8,470 bases of DNA from positions 1-8,470 of the forward strand of contig VBFZ01000215.1 in the NCBI GenBank assembly GCA_005880805.1, in the 5' to 3' direction. The DNA is from Chloroflexota bacterium (lineage in GTDB: Bacteria > Chloroflexota > Limnocylindria > Limnocylindrales > CSP1-4). How positions within the stretch are numbered: position 1 is the stretch's first letter; every line of letters begins with the position of its first letter. The position numbers and the translations under genes were made by a program. The notes under the pieces were generated by a model, which ran no database searches, had not been told where the DNA came from, and saw nothing but the letters and a program-made list of their open reading frames with translations. Positions 1 to 6,364 of this stretch are shown in pieces.

Positions 1-689
1 GAGTAGTAGTACGAGCTGCCGCCGACGCCGAAGTCGATGAAGCCATCCCGGTCGTGCAGCATCACCGCGCCGGGCCCGAGCGACAGGTCGATCCCGAAGG
101 CGCCGCCGCCATTCGCCGACTCATCCCCGGACGCGCTCGCGACGAGGCGGTCTCCCCTTTCGGTCCCGGACATGATCCAGGGAGTAGCTGCGGCCGCGGC
201 AGGCAGTCCACCGGGCCCGCCGCCCGCGAGGCTGAAGGCGAATCCGGCGCCCATTCCAGCCATCGCCGCGGATCGGTCGGCAGCGCCACCGATCTCGCTG
301 CGCTGCGCGTACCGGAATCGACCGGCCGTCTCGTCGGTCAGGGTCAGGTGCGAGGCCCAGGAAACGGGAAAGCCGCCACGCTCGGCGCGAAACACAACGA
401 ACTCGAACCCGAAGCGTTCGCCGTTCCGGCCTCGCAGGTGCCCCGTGTAGTACCACCACTCGGTCAGGCGGTGGTGGGGTGCGTCGTCGCGGGGTAACGA
501 GACTGCTTGCGGGTCCGGAGGCAGCGCGGCCGGCGAGGGCCTGGCCGGCGGCTCAGGTCGGACCGCGGGCGCGTTCGCGAGAATCGGGCCCGAGCAGCCC
601 ACCAGTGCCAGGGCGATCGCCATGAAACGCACGGTGCTCGGCCCACGCCCCGGAGCGCGGATCGTCGCTCCCGCACGAGTCCTATTCAT
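1..689 (-). CDS. CrtC/AttH-like (lipocalin-like) lipoprotein, 3' end outside window
   Basis: The frame is open from an ATG at 689 to the left edge, so only about 229 N-terminal residues are visible. Residues 20-32 form a short hydrophobic stretch ending in a lipobox (LVGC, Cys32), after an Arg-rich N-terminus, so export and lipid anchoring are likely. After a Pro/Ala-rich linker comes HHRLTEWWYYTGHL (about 72-85), then GFEFVVFR and ASHLTLTDE. The visible part ends in GGSSYYYS. The EWWYYTGHL and SYYYS motifs are hallmarks of the CrtC/AttH family (carotenoid 1,2-hydratase and lipocalin-like relatives). True CrtC enzymes hydrate carotenoids; most AttH-like lipoproteins have no proven substrate, so no reaction is assigned. 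The start overlaps the end of the MMPL gene by 8 bp (ATGAATAG) and a GGAG lies 10 bases upstream, which indicates translational coupling. A second ATG at 623 would leave almost no n-region. Family members are usually 350-400 residues, so roughly half is missing. Confidence 0.85.
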   Translation of the reverse strand, partial: MNRTRAGATIRAPGRGPSTVRFMAIALALVGCSGPILANAPAVRPEPPARPSPAALPPDPQAVSLPRDDAPHHRLTEWWYYTGHLRGRNGERFGFEFVVFRAERGGFPVSWASHLTLTDETAGRFRYAQRSEIGGAADRSAAMAGMGAGFAFSLAGGGPGGLPAAAAATPWIMSGTERGDRLVASASGDESANGGGAFGIDLSLGPGAVMLHDRDGFIDFGVGGSSYYY

Positions 690-2952
690 GGGGCACGAGC
701 TCCGCGCTCGGCACGACCCTGGGCGAGCCGAGCAGCCGTCCCAGGCGGTCCGGAAGCCACCAGTTCCACCGCCCGAGCAGGCGCATCGTGGCCGGCACCA
801 GGAGCGCGCGGACCACCGTGGCGTCGAGCGCGACTGCGATGGCCATCCCCAGCCCGAGCGCCTTGATCAGGACGATGTCCGCGAAGGCAAACGAGCCGGC
901 GACCAGGACGACGATCAGGGCGGCGGACGTGATGATTCGCCCGCTTCGCTCCAGACCGGCCGCGACGGCCTGCCGGTTGTTGCCCGTTCGATCCCAGACC
1001 TCCTTCATGCGGGTCAACAGGAAGACCTCGTAGTCCATGGACAGGCCGAACAGGACGCAGAACAGGATCACGGGCTGCGTCGTTTCAACGAAGCCGAGCG
1101 GCTGGAATCCGAGCAGCGAGGACAGGTTCCCGTCCTGGAAGATCCAGACCAGTGCGCCGAAGCTGGCCACGATCGACAGACTGTTCATGACCAGCGCCTT
1201 CGCCGGCAGCACGACCGACCGAAGCAGCAGGAAGAGCACCACGTAGGTCGAGACGAAGATGAACAGCGCGGTCCGCGGAAAGTCCGCCTGGATCCGTGAC
1301 ACGACGTCGACGACGTCGGCCGCGCCGCCTGTCACTCCCACGCGCAGGCCTGCTGGCGGTGCCAGGTGGCCGCCCGTGGCGCGAAGCTCCTGGATCAGGG
1401 CCCGAGCCTCGTCTCGGTTCGGGCCGTACGGCGTGAACACGACGAACTCGGTGAGATCGCCGCGTGTCGTGGCCGCCAGGCGAGCCGCGAAGTATCGGTC
1501 GGGCGGACCGCCGGCGATCGCGTACATCACGAGGTACTGGGTCAGCGTGATCCGCGGGTCGATGTCGACCAGGCCCTCAACTCTTGTGACCCGTGGATCG
1601 GCCGCCAGGCGGCGGGAGTACTCGTACAGTCGGGCGACGTTGGCCGGCGTCGTTGCCGGCCCGCTCGTCCGAATCGCCAGCTGCAGAGGCGCGAACTCAC
1701 CCTCGCCGAACTCCCGGGCGAGGAGATCGGCCGATGCTCGGGAGGGGACGCCCCGCGGCAGGATGCTCGCATCGGGCGCGTTGAAACGGACGTGGAGGAA
1801 CGGGACGCCAAGCAGGACCAGGATGGCCAGGGTCGGAACGAGGACGGCAACCGGACGATCCATGACCCAGTTCGCCAGCCTGGCCCAGCGGCCGTCGCCT
1901 GCGGGCCGCAGGGTTACGCGCCGAACCGCGAGGGCATCCAGACGGGGCCCGATGACGGACAGCAAGGCGGGCAGCAGAGTCAACGCGGCGGCGACCGCCA
2001 GCCCGACGACGAGCGCGCCGGCGATCCCCACCGAGCGCAGGACCATGAACTCGAAGAGCACCAGCCCGGCGAGGCCGAGCAGGACCGTCAGGCCGGAGAA
2101 GAACACGGCGCGGCCGGCGGTTGCCACCGTCGCCCGGACGGCAGCCTCGACCGCGGCATCCACGGGTTCACCCGCACGCCCGGCCAGCTCCTCCCGGAAG
2201 CGGCTGGTCATGAGCAGCGAGTAGTCCACGCCCAGTCCGAGCCCCATCAGGGTCGCCAGGTTCAGAACGAAGATGCTCATCGGGGTGACCGACGCGACAG
2301 CGAATACGAGCGCCAGGGCAACGACCACGGCCGCTCCGCCAACCGCCAGGGTGACGCCAGCCGCGACGACCGAGCCGAACACGAACAGCAGTGCCAGGCC
2401 GGCCAGCGGCAGCGAGATGAGCTCCGAGCGACGGAGGTCCGACTCCGAGACGGACTGGACGTCTCCGTAGAAGGCCGGCCCGCCGGCGAGCGACACGTCC
2501 AGCCCGGGCGCAGGGCCGAGGGCTGCCTGGATGATGGGCAGGCCTTCGGGCGAGTCGTCGGGCGACAGGTCGAGAAGGACGAGGTCGTAGGCCGTGTGAC
2601 CGTCGGCGGATACCAGTCTGGGGGCCAGGAGGTGCGAAACGAGGGTCTTGACGTGGGGCGCCGTCGGAACCCGCTGGATGGCGGAGGAGGCTGCCGCCTC
2701 GAACGCGGCGCTTCCCGCGCGGAGCGTCTCGCTGTGGAACACGATCGCGATCGCGGATGGTGTCTCGCCCACCTCGCGCGCGAGGGTCGCCCGCACCCGC
2801 GCCGACTCGAGGTCATCGAGCGTGAACCCGCCGGCACGCAGCGCGCCTCCGGCGCGAGGGGCGAACGGCAGGGCGCCGACCAGCACGAGCGCCCACCCGC
2901 CGATGACGACCCACCGCCGGCGATGGACGAGAAGCCATGCTAGCGGCTGCAG
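682..2952 (-). CDS. MMPL/RND-family membrane transporter
   Basis: This is a proton-driven exporter of the MMPL branch of the RND superfamily, about 756 residues as drawn, which is normal for bacterial members. It has the usual two-fold architecture: TM1, a periplasmic porter domain (about 45-170), a TM bundle (about 175-345), a second TM and porter domain (about 365-560), and a second bundle to the C-terminus. The paired transport motifs are present: GLGVDYSLLMTSRF (Asp243) and FGLSMDYEVFLLTR (Asp640). Their Asp-Tyr pairs are the expected proton-relay sites. The first ordinary start codon is GTG at 2886, but it would cut through TM1. The same frame continues upstream with LAWLLVHRRRWVVIGGW, a typical MMPL N-terminus, up to a TGA at 2983-2985. 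There is no ATG, GTG or TTG in that stretch, so I draw the start at CTG 2952. A spurious base after the ATG at 2938 is the alternative. The substrate cannot be read from sequence; lipids, pigments or hydrophobic compounds are family possibilities. Confidence 0.9.
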   Translation of the reverse strand: MQPLAWLLVHRRRWVVIGGWALVLVGALPFAPRAGGALRAGGFTLDDLESARVRATLAREVGETPSAIAIVFHSETLRAGSAAFEAAASSAIQRVPTAPHVKTLVSHLLAPRLVSADGHTAYDLVLLDLSPDDSPEGLPIIQAALGPAPGLDVSLAGGPAFYGDVQSVSESDLRRSELISLPLAGLALLFVFGSVVAAGVTLAVGGAAVVVALALVFAVASVTPMSIFVLNLATLMGLGLGVDYSLLMTSRFREELAGRAGEPVDAAVEAAVRATVATAGRAVFFSGLTVLLGLAGLVLFEFMVLRSVGIAGALVVGLAVAAALTLLPALLSVIGPRLDALAVRRVTLRPAGDGRWARLANWVMDRPVAVLVPTLAILVLLGVPFLHVRFNAPDASILPRGVPSRASADLLAREFGEGEFAPLQLAIRTSGPATTPANVARLYEYSRRLAADPRVTRVEGLVDIDPRITLTQYLVMYAIAGGPPDRYFAARLAATTRGDLTEFVVFTPYGPNRDEARALIQELRATGGHLAPPAGLRVGVTGGAADVVDVVSRIQADFPRTALFIFVSTYVVLFLLLRSVVLPAKALVMNSLSIVASFGALVWIFQDGNLSSLLGFQPLGFVETTQPVILFCVLFGLSMDYEVFLLTRMKEVWDRTGNNRQAVAAGLERSGRIITSAALIVVLVAGSFAFADIVLIKALGLGMAIAVALDATVVRALLVPATMRLLGRWNWWLPDRLGRLLGSPRVVPSAELVPHE

Positions 2953-2957
2953 CCCAA

Positions 2958-2993
2958 GCGACCGATCGACGTCATCGCGCCGTCATCGGTCGC
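2958..2993. promoter_or_regulatory. Candidate operator in divergent intergenic region
   Basis: A perfect 9-bp inverted repeat, GCGACCGAT (2958-2966) and ATCGGTCGC (2985-2993), flanks an 18-bp spacer. Inside it CGTCATCG occurs twice (2970-2977 and 2981-2988), spaced 11 bp start to start, about one helical turn. It sits in the gap of about 60 bp between the divergent MMPL and molybdoenzyme genes, where one regulator could control both. No convincing -10/-35 pair was found nearby. The regulator is not in the window and the function is inferred. Confidence 0.45.
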
Positions 2994-3012
2994 CGGCGAT
3001 CATCCTCCCAGC

Positions 3013-4659
3013 GTGAGCGGCGCCCCACCCGTGTCTCCTCCCTTCAGACCGGCCTCCGACGAGCTCTCCAGCCGTCAGGCGGCCGTTGCGGGTGCCTTGG
3101 CGGGCGGAATTGCCCTGCTCATCCTGCTGCTCGCGCCGCTGCTCCTGAACGCGGACGGCTTCCTCGAGGCGATCCACAACGGCGTTACCCGCTACGTGCC
3201 GACGTCGCTGCTGGATACGGCGATCGCGACCTTCGGTGCCTACGCGAAGGGCCTCCTGTTCGCGGGGATCTGCCTGACCGTCATCGGGGCCGGCGCGCTC
3301 ACGGGCTGGGCGCTCAACCGGCTGGCGGGGGTCGGACGCGGCGGGCCAGTGGTCGAAACACTGTTCGTCGCCGTCTTTGTGATCCTTGTGGCCGAGGTCG
3401 TCGTCCTGCCGGTCTTCGGCCAGGGGCTGCTGGGCTCCGGCTTCCGGGGCTCGGGGCCGGCGCTCCACGGGCCGATCGTGCTCGCCGGCGTCGGGTATGC
3501 GGTCGCCCTGGTCGGGCTCCTGAGGAGTGCGATCGCGAGGTCGGGCTCCGGGCAGAGCGCAATAGGTCGTGAGTCTGGCAACGCCGGCATCATGCAGCGA
3601 CGCGCGTTCCTGGGGCGCATCCTCGGCGTCGTGGGCCTCGGGGCGCTCGCGATCTCCGGCTTCTCGGTCGTCGCCCGGGTGGTGAGCGCGGGCTCGATCA
3701 ATCGAACCGTCCGAACGACGACCCCTGCACCCGGCGGCTTCGGCCCGACTCCCGCCGTTACGCCCGTGGACGACTTCTACGTCGTCGCGAAGGACCTCTT
3801 CCCGTTGTCGGTCGACCCCGCCTCCTGGCGGCTCCAGGTCTCAGGGCTCGTCGACCGGCCGGCCTCGTACTCGCTGGCCCAGATCCAGGCGATGCCGGCG
3901 GTCGAGGGCTACCGGACCTTCCAGTGCATCAGCAGCCAGGTGACGACCTACGACCAGCTGATCGGCAACCAGCGGTTCAAGGGCGTGCGCGTCGCCGACA
4001 TCCTCGCTGCCTCCGGCGTCAAGCCCACCGCCCGATTCGTCCTGTGGCAGGCCCTGGACGGCTATACCGAGTCCCTGCCGCTGGACGTCGCGCGCGACCC
4101 GCGGACCTGGCTGGCGTACGAGATGGGGCCGCCTGGTACGCCCCTGAAGCCAGAGCACGGGGCACCCTTGCGTGTGATCATCCCGGGCCGGTACGGGATG
4201 AAACAGCCGAAGTGGCTGACGGCGATCCAGCTGTCCGACCACGACGAGGACGGTTACTGGGAACAGCGCGGCTGGGATCGGACTGCCGCGGTTCGCGTGT
4301 ACAGCCGAATCGACCTTCCGATGGACGGCGATTCGCTTCCCGCCGGGCGGCCGTTCGGGATCTTCGGCATCGCGAATTCCGGGGATCGAGGCATCTCCCG
4401 CGTAGAGGTCTCCACCGACGACGGCCAGACCTGGAAGGACGCCGAGATCGAGCGCTCGGACTCGGATCCGGCCATTACCGACCTGACCTGGGTTCGCTGG
4501 CGACTCGTGAACGTGGTCGTTCCGAAGGAGGGCCGGGCGACCCTCGTCGTGCGCGCAACGGACGGACAGGGCAACGTCCAGGACGCGGTGCCACGGCCGC
4601 CGCTGCCGTCGGGCGCGACCGGGTACCAGCGGGTCTCCGTGCTGGTCGTCCCGGGCTGA
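3013..4659 (+). CDS. Membrane-anchored molybdopterin-dependent oxidoreductase, sulfite oxidase family
   Basis: A 548-residue protein with a membrane domain fused to a sulfite-oxidase-type molybdenum domain. Hydrophobic segments lie at about 22-45, 79-101, 113-135 and 153-174. A twin-arginine-like motif follows (QRRAFLGR, Arg196-Arg197) leading into a fifth segment at about 201-222. The Moco-binding fold begins near 245. FQCISS places the molybdenum-ligating cysteine at Cys305, followed by LIGNQRFKGV. EHGAPLRVIIPGRYGMKQPKW (from about 381) and GYWEQRGWD are conserved cofactor-domain motifs of the family. From about 430 to the end lies the Ig-like Mo-co dimerisation domain, with VSTDDGQTW. The redox domain should face outside the cytoplasm. 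The substrate is unknown; sulfite is only one possibility, since many of these proteins are uncharacterised. The GTG start lacks a clear Shine-Dalgarno site but gives a sensible cytoplasmic N-terminus just before TM1. It is divergent from the MMPL gene and followed 82 bp later by a small membrane protein. Confidence 0.9.
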   Translation: MSGAPPVSPPFRPASDELSSRQAAVAGALAGGIALLILLLAPLLLNADGFLEAIHNGVTRYVPTSLLDTAIATFGAYAKGLLFAGICLTVIGAGALTGWALNRLAGVGRGGPVVETLFVAVFVILVAEVVVLPVFGQGLLGSGFRGSGPALHGPIVLAGVGYAVALVGLLRSAIARSGSGQSAIGRESGNAGIMQRRAFLGRILGVVGLGALAISGFSVVARVVSAGSINRTVRTTTPAPGGFGPTPAVTPVDDFYVVAKDLFPLSVDPASWRLQVSGLVDRPASYSLAQIQAMPAVEGYRTFQCISSQVTTYDQLIGNQRFKGVRVADILAASGVKPTARFVLWQALDGYTESLPLDVARDPRTWLAYEMGPPGTPLKPEHGAPLRVIIPGRYGMKQPKWLTAIQLSDHDEDGYWEQRGWDRTAAVRVYSRIDLPMDGDSLPAGRPFGIFGIANSGDRGISRVEVSTDDGQTWKDAEIERSDSDPAITDLTWVRWRLVNVVVPKEGRATLVVRATDGQGNVQDAVPRPPLPSGATGYQRVSVLVVPG

Positions 4660-4741
4660 CCTCCGTCCCCCACCGAGCCCGCGACCGCAGGCGCTCCTCT
4701 GCTAGCATCCGGCACAGGTTTCCATCGCTCGGAGGCTGCCG

Positions 4742-5068
4742 GTGCAGCTGTTCACGATCCCCTTCCAGCAGCCGATCCAGTTCGCGATCTCGATCGGCGC
4801 GGCCTCGATCATGCTGGTGATCTTTCTGAAGGCAGCCATGTCGGCCGAGGGCCGGCCGAGCGGCTGGGTCCGAATGGTGACCGGCCCCAACGGCAAGCTC
4901 GTCTTCGGAGCGCTGTTCGTCGTGTGGGCGGTGGTCTCGGGCATCGTGCTGGGCCTGCTGGTGCCTCATACCGGCGCCGATACGCCCTACGGCGGCTTCG
5001 CGCTCATTTCCCTGTTCGTCGGCTTCTTCATCATGATGGGCTTCCTCTGGGCGGTGATCGGCGACTAG
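4742..5068 (+). CDS. Small three-helix membrane protein, unknown function
   Basis: A 108-residue protein that I do not recognise as a named family. It is almost wholly hydrophobic, with three predicted membrane segments at about 12-34, 53-75 and 86-106. Short polar loops join them, including SAEGRPSG and a PNGK turn before the second helix; it ends shortly after the last helix. The start is a GTG with a strong GGAGG Shine-Dalgarno site at 4731-4735, 6 bases upstream, which supports it as real. It lies 82 bp downstream of the molybdoenzyme on the same strand, so cotranscription is possible. A role as a membrane partner of that enzyme is only a guess from position, because no haem-ligand pattern (spaced membrane histidines) is visible. 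Confidence 0.75.
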   Translation: MQLFTIPFQQPIQFAISIGAASIMLVIFLKAAMSAEGRPSGWVRMVTGPNGKLVFGALFVVWAVVSGIVLGLLVPHTGADTPYGGFALISLFVGFFIMMGFLWAVIGD

Positions 5069-5089
5069 CTCCCCACTTCGCCGTCGTCG

Positions 5090-5104
5090 CGTCGTCTGCC
5101 GACG
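5090..5104. terminator. Weak stem-loop between convergent genes
   Basis: CGTCG (5090-5094) and CGACG (5100-5104) can pair around a TCTGC loop. It lies in the 37-bp gap between the stop of the small membrane protein and the stop of the convergent minus-strand gene, where a shared terminator would be expected. The stem has only 5 bp and no T-run follows on either strand, so a classical intrinsic terminator is doubtful. Confidence 0.2.
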
Positions 5105-5105
5105 T

Positions 5106-6349
5106 TCAGCGTGTGAGATCGAACGCGAAGCCCTGCGCCGAGCCGATCTGGCTCAGGCTGATTGACGGGGTCCCCGGATAGGCCGTCGTGAACGCGGTGC
5201 TGCTGATTGGCGGCATGTTCGCGATGTGTATCGGGTCGTACAGCGCGGCGAGTAGGCGCCCCTGGCGATCGCGGAGGATCACGCCGATTGCGCCATTGGA
5301 AACGGAGGCCGAGCTTCTGTTGCGTACCGCGGCGCCAGGTCAGGTCAGTGACCTCGAGGGGATTCCCGGGTGAGGAGACTCCGCTGACGTCGACCTGGAC
5401 GCTCGCGGTGTCCCTGTCACCGATCGGCACGAGCCCAACGAGCGGGCTGTCCAGGAGGTAGCCGACCGCGCCCGGCGCGAGGATGACCGGAAACGCGTAC
5501 GAGAAGACTCCTCGCGCCACGACCTTGCCGTCGTCTCCCTTGACGACGTACGACGAGCTCGTCGCGTCGATGCGCACGGGGGCAGCCCCCTGATTGGTGA
5601 CGGCGACCAGGACCTACAACCCGTTGCTCACTCTGAAGGAGGGCCGCGGAAGTGGCCGGGGAGGACCCCCCTGGGCCCGCGGATTCGGCGCCCTCCGGCG
5701 GGGTGATACTTGGACGCGCCGCGACACCGGCCGCGACCGACGCTCCTGGCGCAGGGGTGCCTGTCTCGCTCTGCACGCCGCCGGATGGGAGCGCCGACGG
5801 GTTCAGGAGGACCCCGGTGACCGCCACGGCGGCGACCCCCGCCAGGAAAGCGGCGGCTATGACGCGGGCCGGAACGGCGGGAACCGATGGCCTGGGCACC
5901 GACGGCAGGGTCGGCATTCGCGGAAGAGTTGGTCTGGCTAGCGTCGGCTTGGCTAGCGTAGGTCTGGGCAGCGGCGGCCTGGGCAGCGTCAGCCGGGGTA
6001 GCGGCGGCCGTGGGAGCTTCGGACGCGGGAGCGGCGGCCGTGGCAGTGCGGGCATGGGCATCGCCGGTCTCGGCAGTCGGGGAGCTGTCGGCCGTGGCAG
6101 CGCCGGAAGGGTCGGCCGCGCCGGAAGTCTCGCGAGTGCGGCGGCGATCACGCCAGCGAGCCTCTGGCGCCAGCCTGCCGGCCGGCACGACGCACATCGT
6201 CCGATCGAATCGGCCCGGCACAGCCGACAGACGAACAACCCGCACGACGGACAGGCGGCAAGCGTGGACATTCGCACGCCTCGCCCGCACCACTCGCAGA
6301 ACCCCCTGAGGGCCTCGTTCGAAGGAGACGCCGAAATCTGCTCGCTCAT
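5106..6349 (-). CDS. Zinc-ribbon / proline-repeat / single-TM protein with FxLYD-like C-terminus, two apparent frameshifts
   Basis: Read across two apparent single-base insertions, this gives about 413 residues ending at a TGA at 5106-5108. Residues 18-55 hold four CxxC pairs (C18/21, C33/36, C41/44, C52/55), expected to bind two zinc ions. About 79-151 is a run of LPRPx pentapeptides, about 163-182 is a membrane helix, and a Gly/Ser/Pro linker follows. The extracytoplasmic part then reads as beta-rich: VAVTNQGAAPVRID, KVVARGVFSYAFP and, in the last frame, GVILRDRQGRLLAALYD. This resembles FxLYD/DUF4352-type domains (inference). Frame breaks: near 5614, where deleting one G of GTAGGTC restores VVVLVAVTNQG, and near 5331, after LEVTDLTWR, where dropping one base restores AVRNRSSASVSNG. 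Uncorrected, the first frame runs on to 5417 as Arg/Gly-rich sequence. It starts 15 bp after the stop of the upstream helical-repeat gene, so the two are probably one operon. Zinc ribbon inside and C-terminal domain outside is the likely topology. It could be a decayed gene or two sequence errors. Confidence 0.65.
5897..6115 (-). repeat. Imperfect 15-bp tandem repeats encoding LPRPx pentapeptides
   Basis: About a dozen degenerate 15-bp units encode LPRPP, LPRPK, LPRPT, LAKPT, LARPT and similar pentapeptides between the zinc ribbon and the membrane helix. On the plus strand this reads as recurring ggcagcggcggcc-like blocks. Such Pro/Arg repeats usually form a stiff, basic, extended linker. The copy number may vary between strains by slippage. 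Confidence 0.75.
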
Positions 6350-6364
6350 GTTCGAGACACGACT

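Noticed and set aside
1366..2943. Long plus-strand open frame of 525 codons, and another at 1259-2224
   Set aside because: Both lie antisense to the MMPL gene, whose minus-strand translation has clear family motifs and TM pattern. The plus-strand products are Arg/Gly/Asp/Gln- or Ser/Thr-rich with no recognisable domain, as expected from a GC-rich antisense frame.
4680..4708. TAGCAT box at 4703 as a promoter for the small membrane protein
   Set aside because: It matches 4 of 6 bases of a -10 box, but the only -35 candidate (GCGACC, 16-bp spacing) is very poor, and read-through from the molybdoenzyme gene is sufficient.
3924..4820. Plus-strand open frame of 298 codons, Arg-rich
   Set aside because: It is an out-of-frame shadow of the molybdoenzyme and continues into the next gene; it has no domain signal.
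5600..5625. Programmed ribosomal frameshifting at the first frame break
   Set aside because: There is no slippery heptamer or obvious downstream pseudoknot, and a second same-sign break follows; sequence error or gene decay is simpler.
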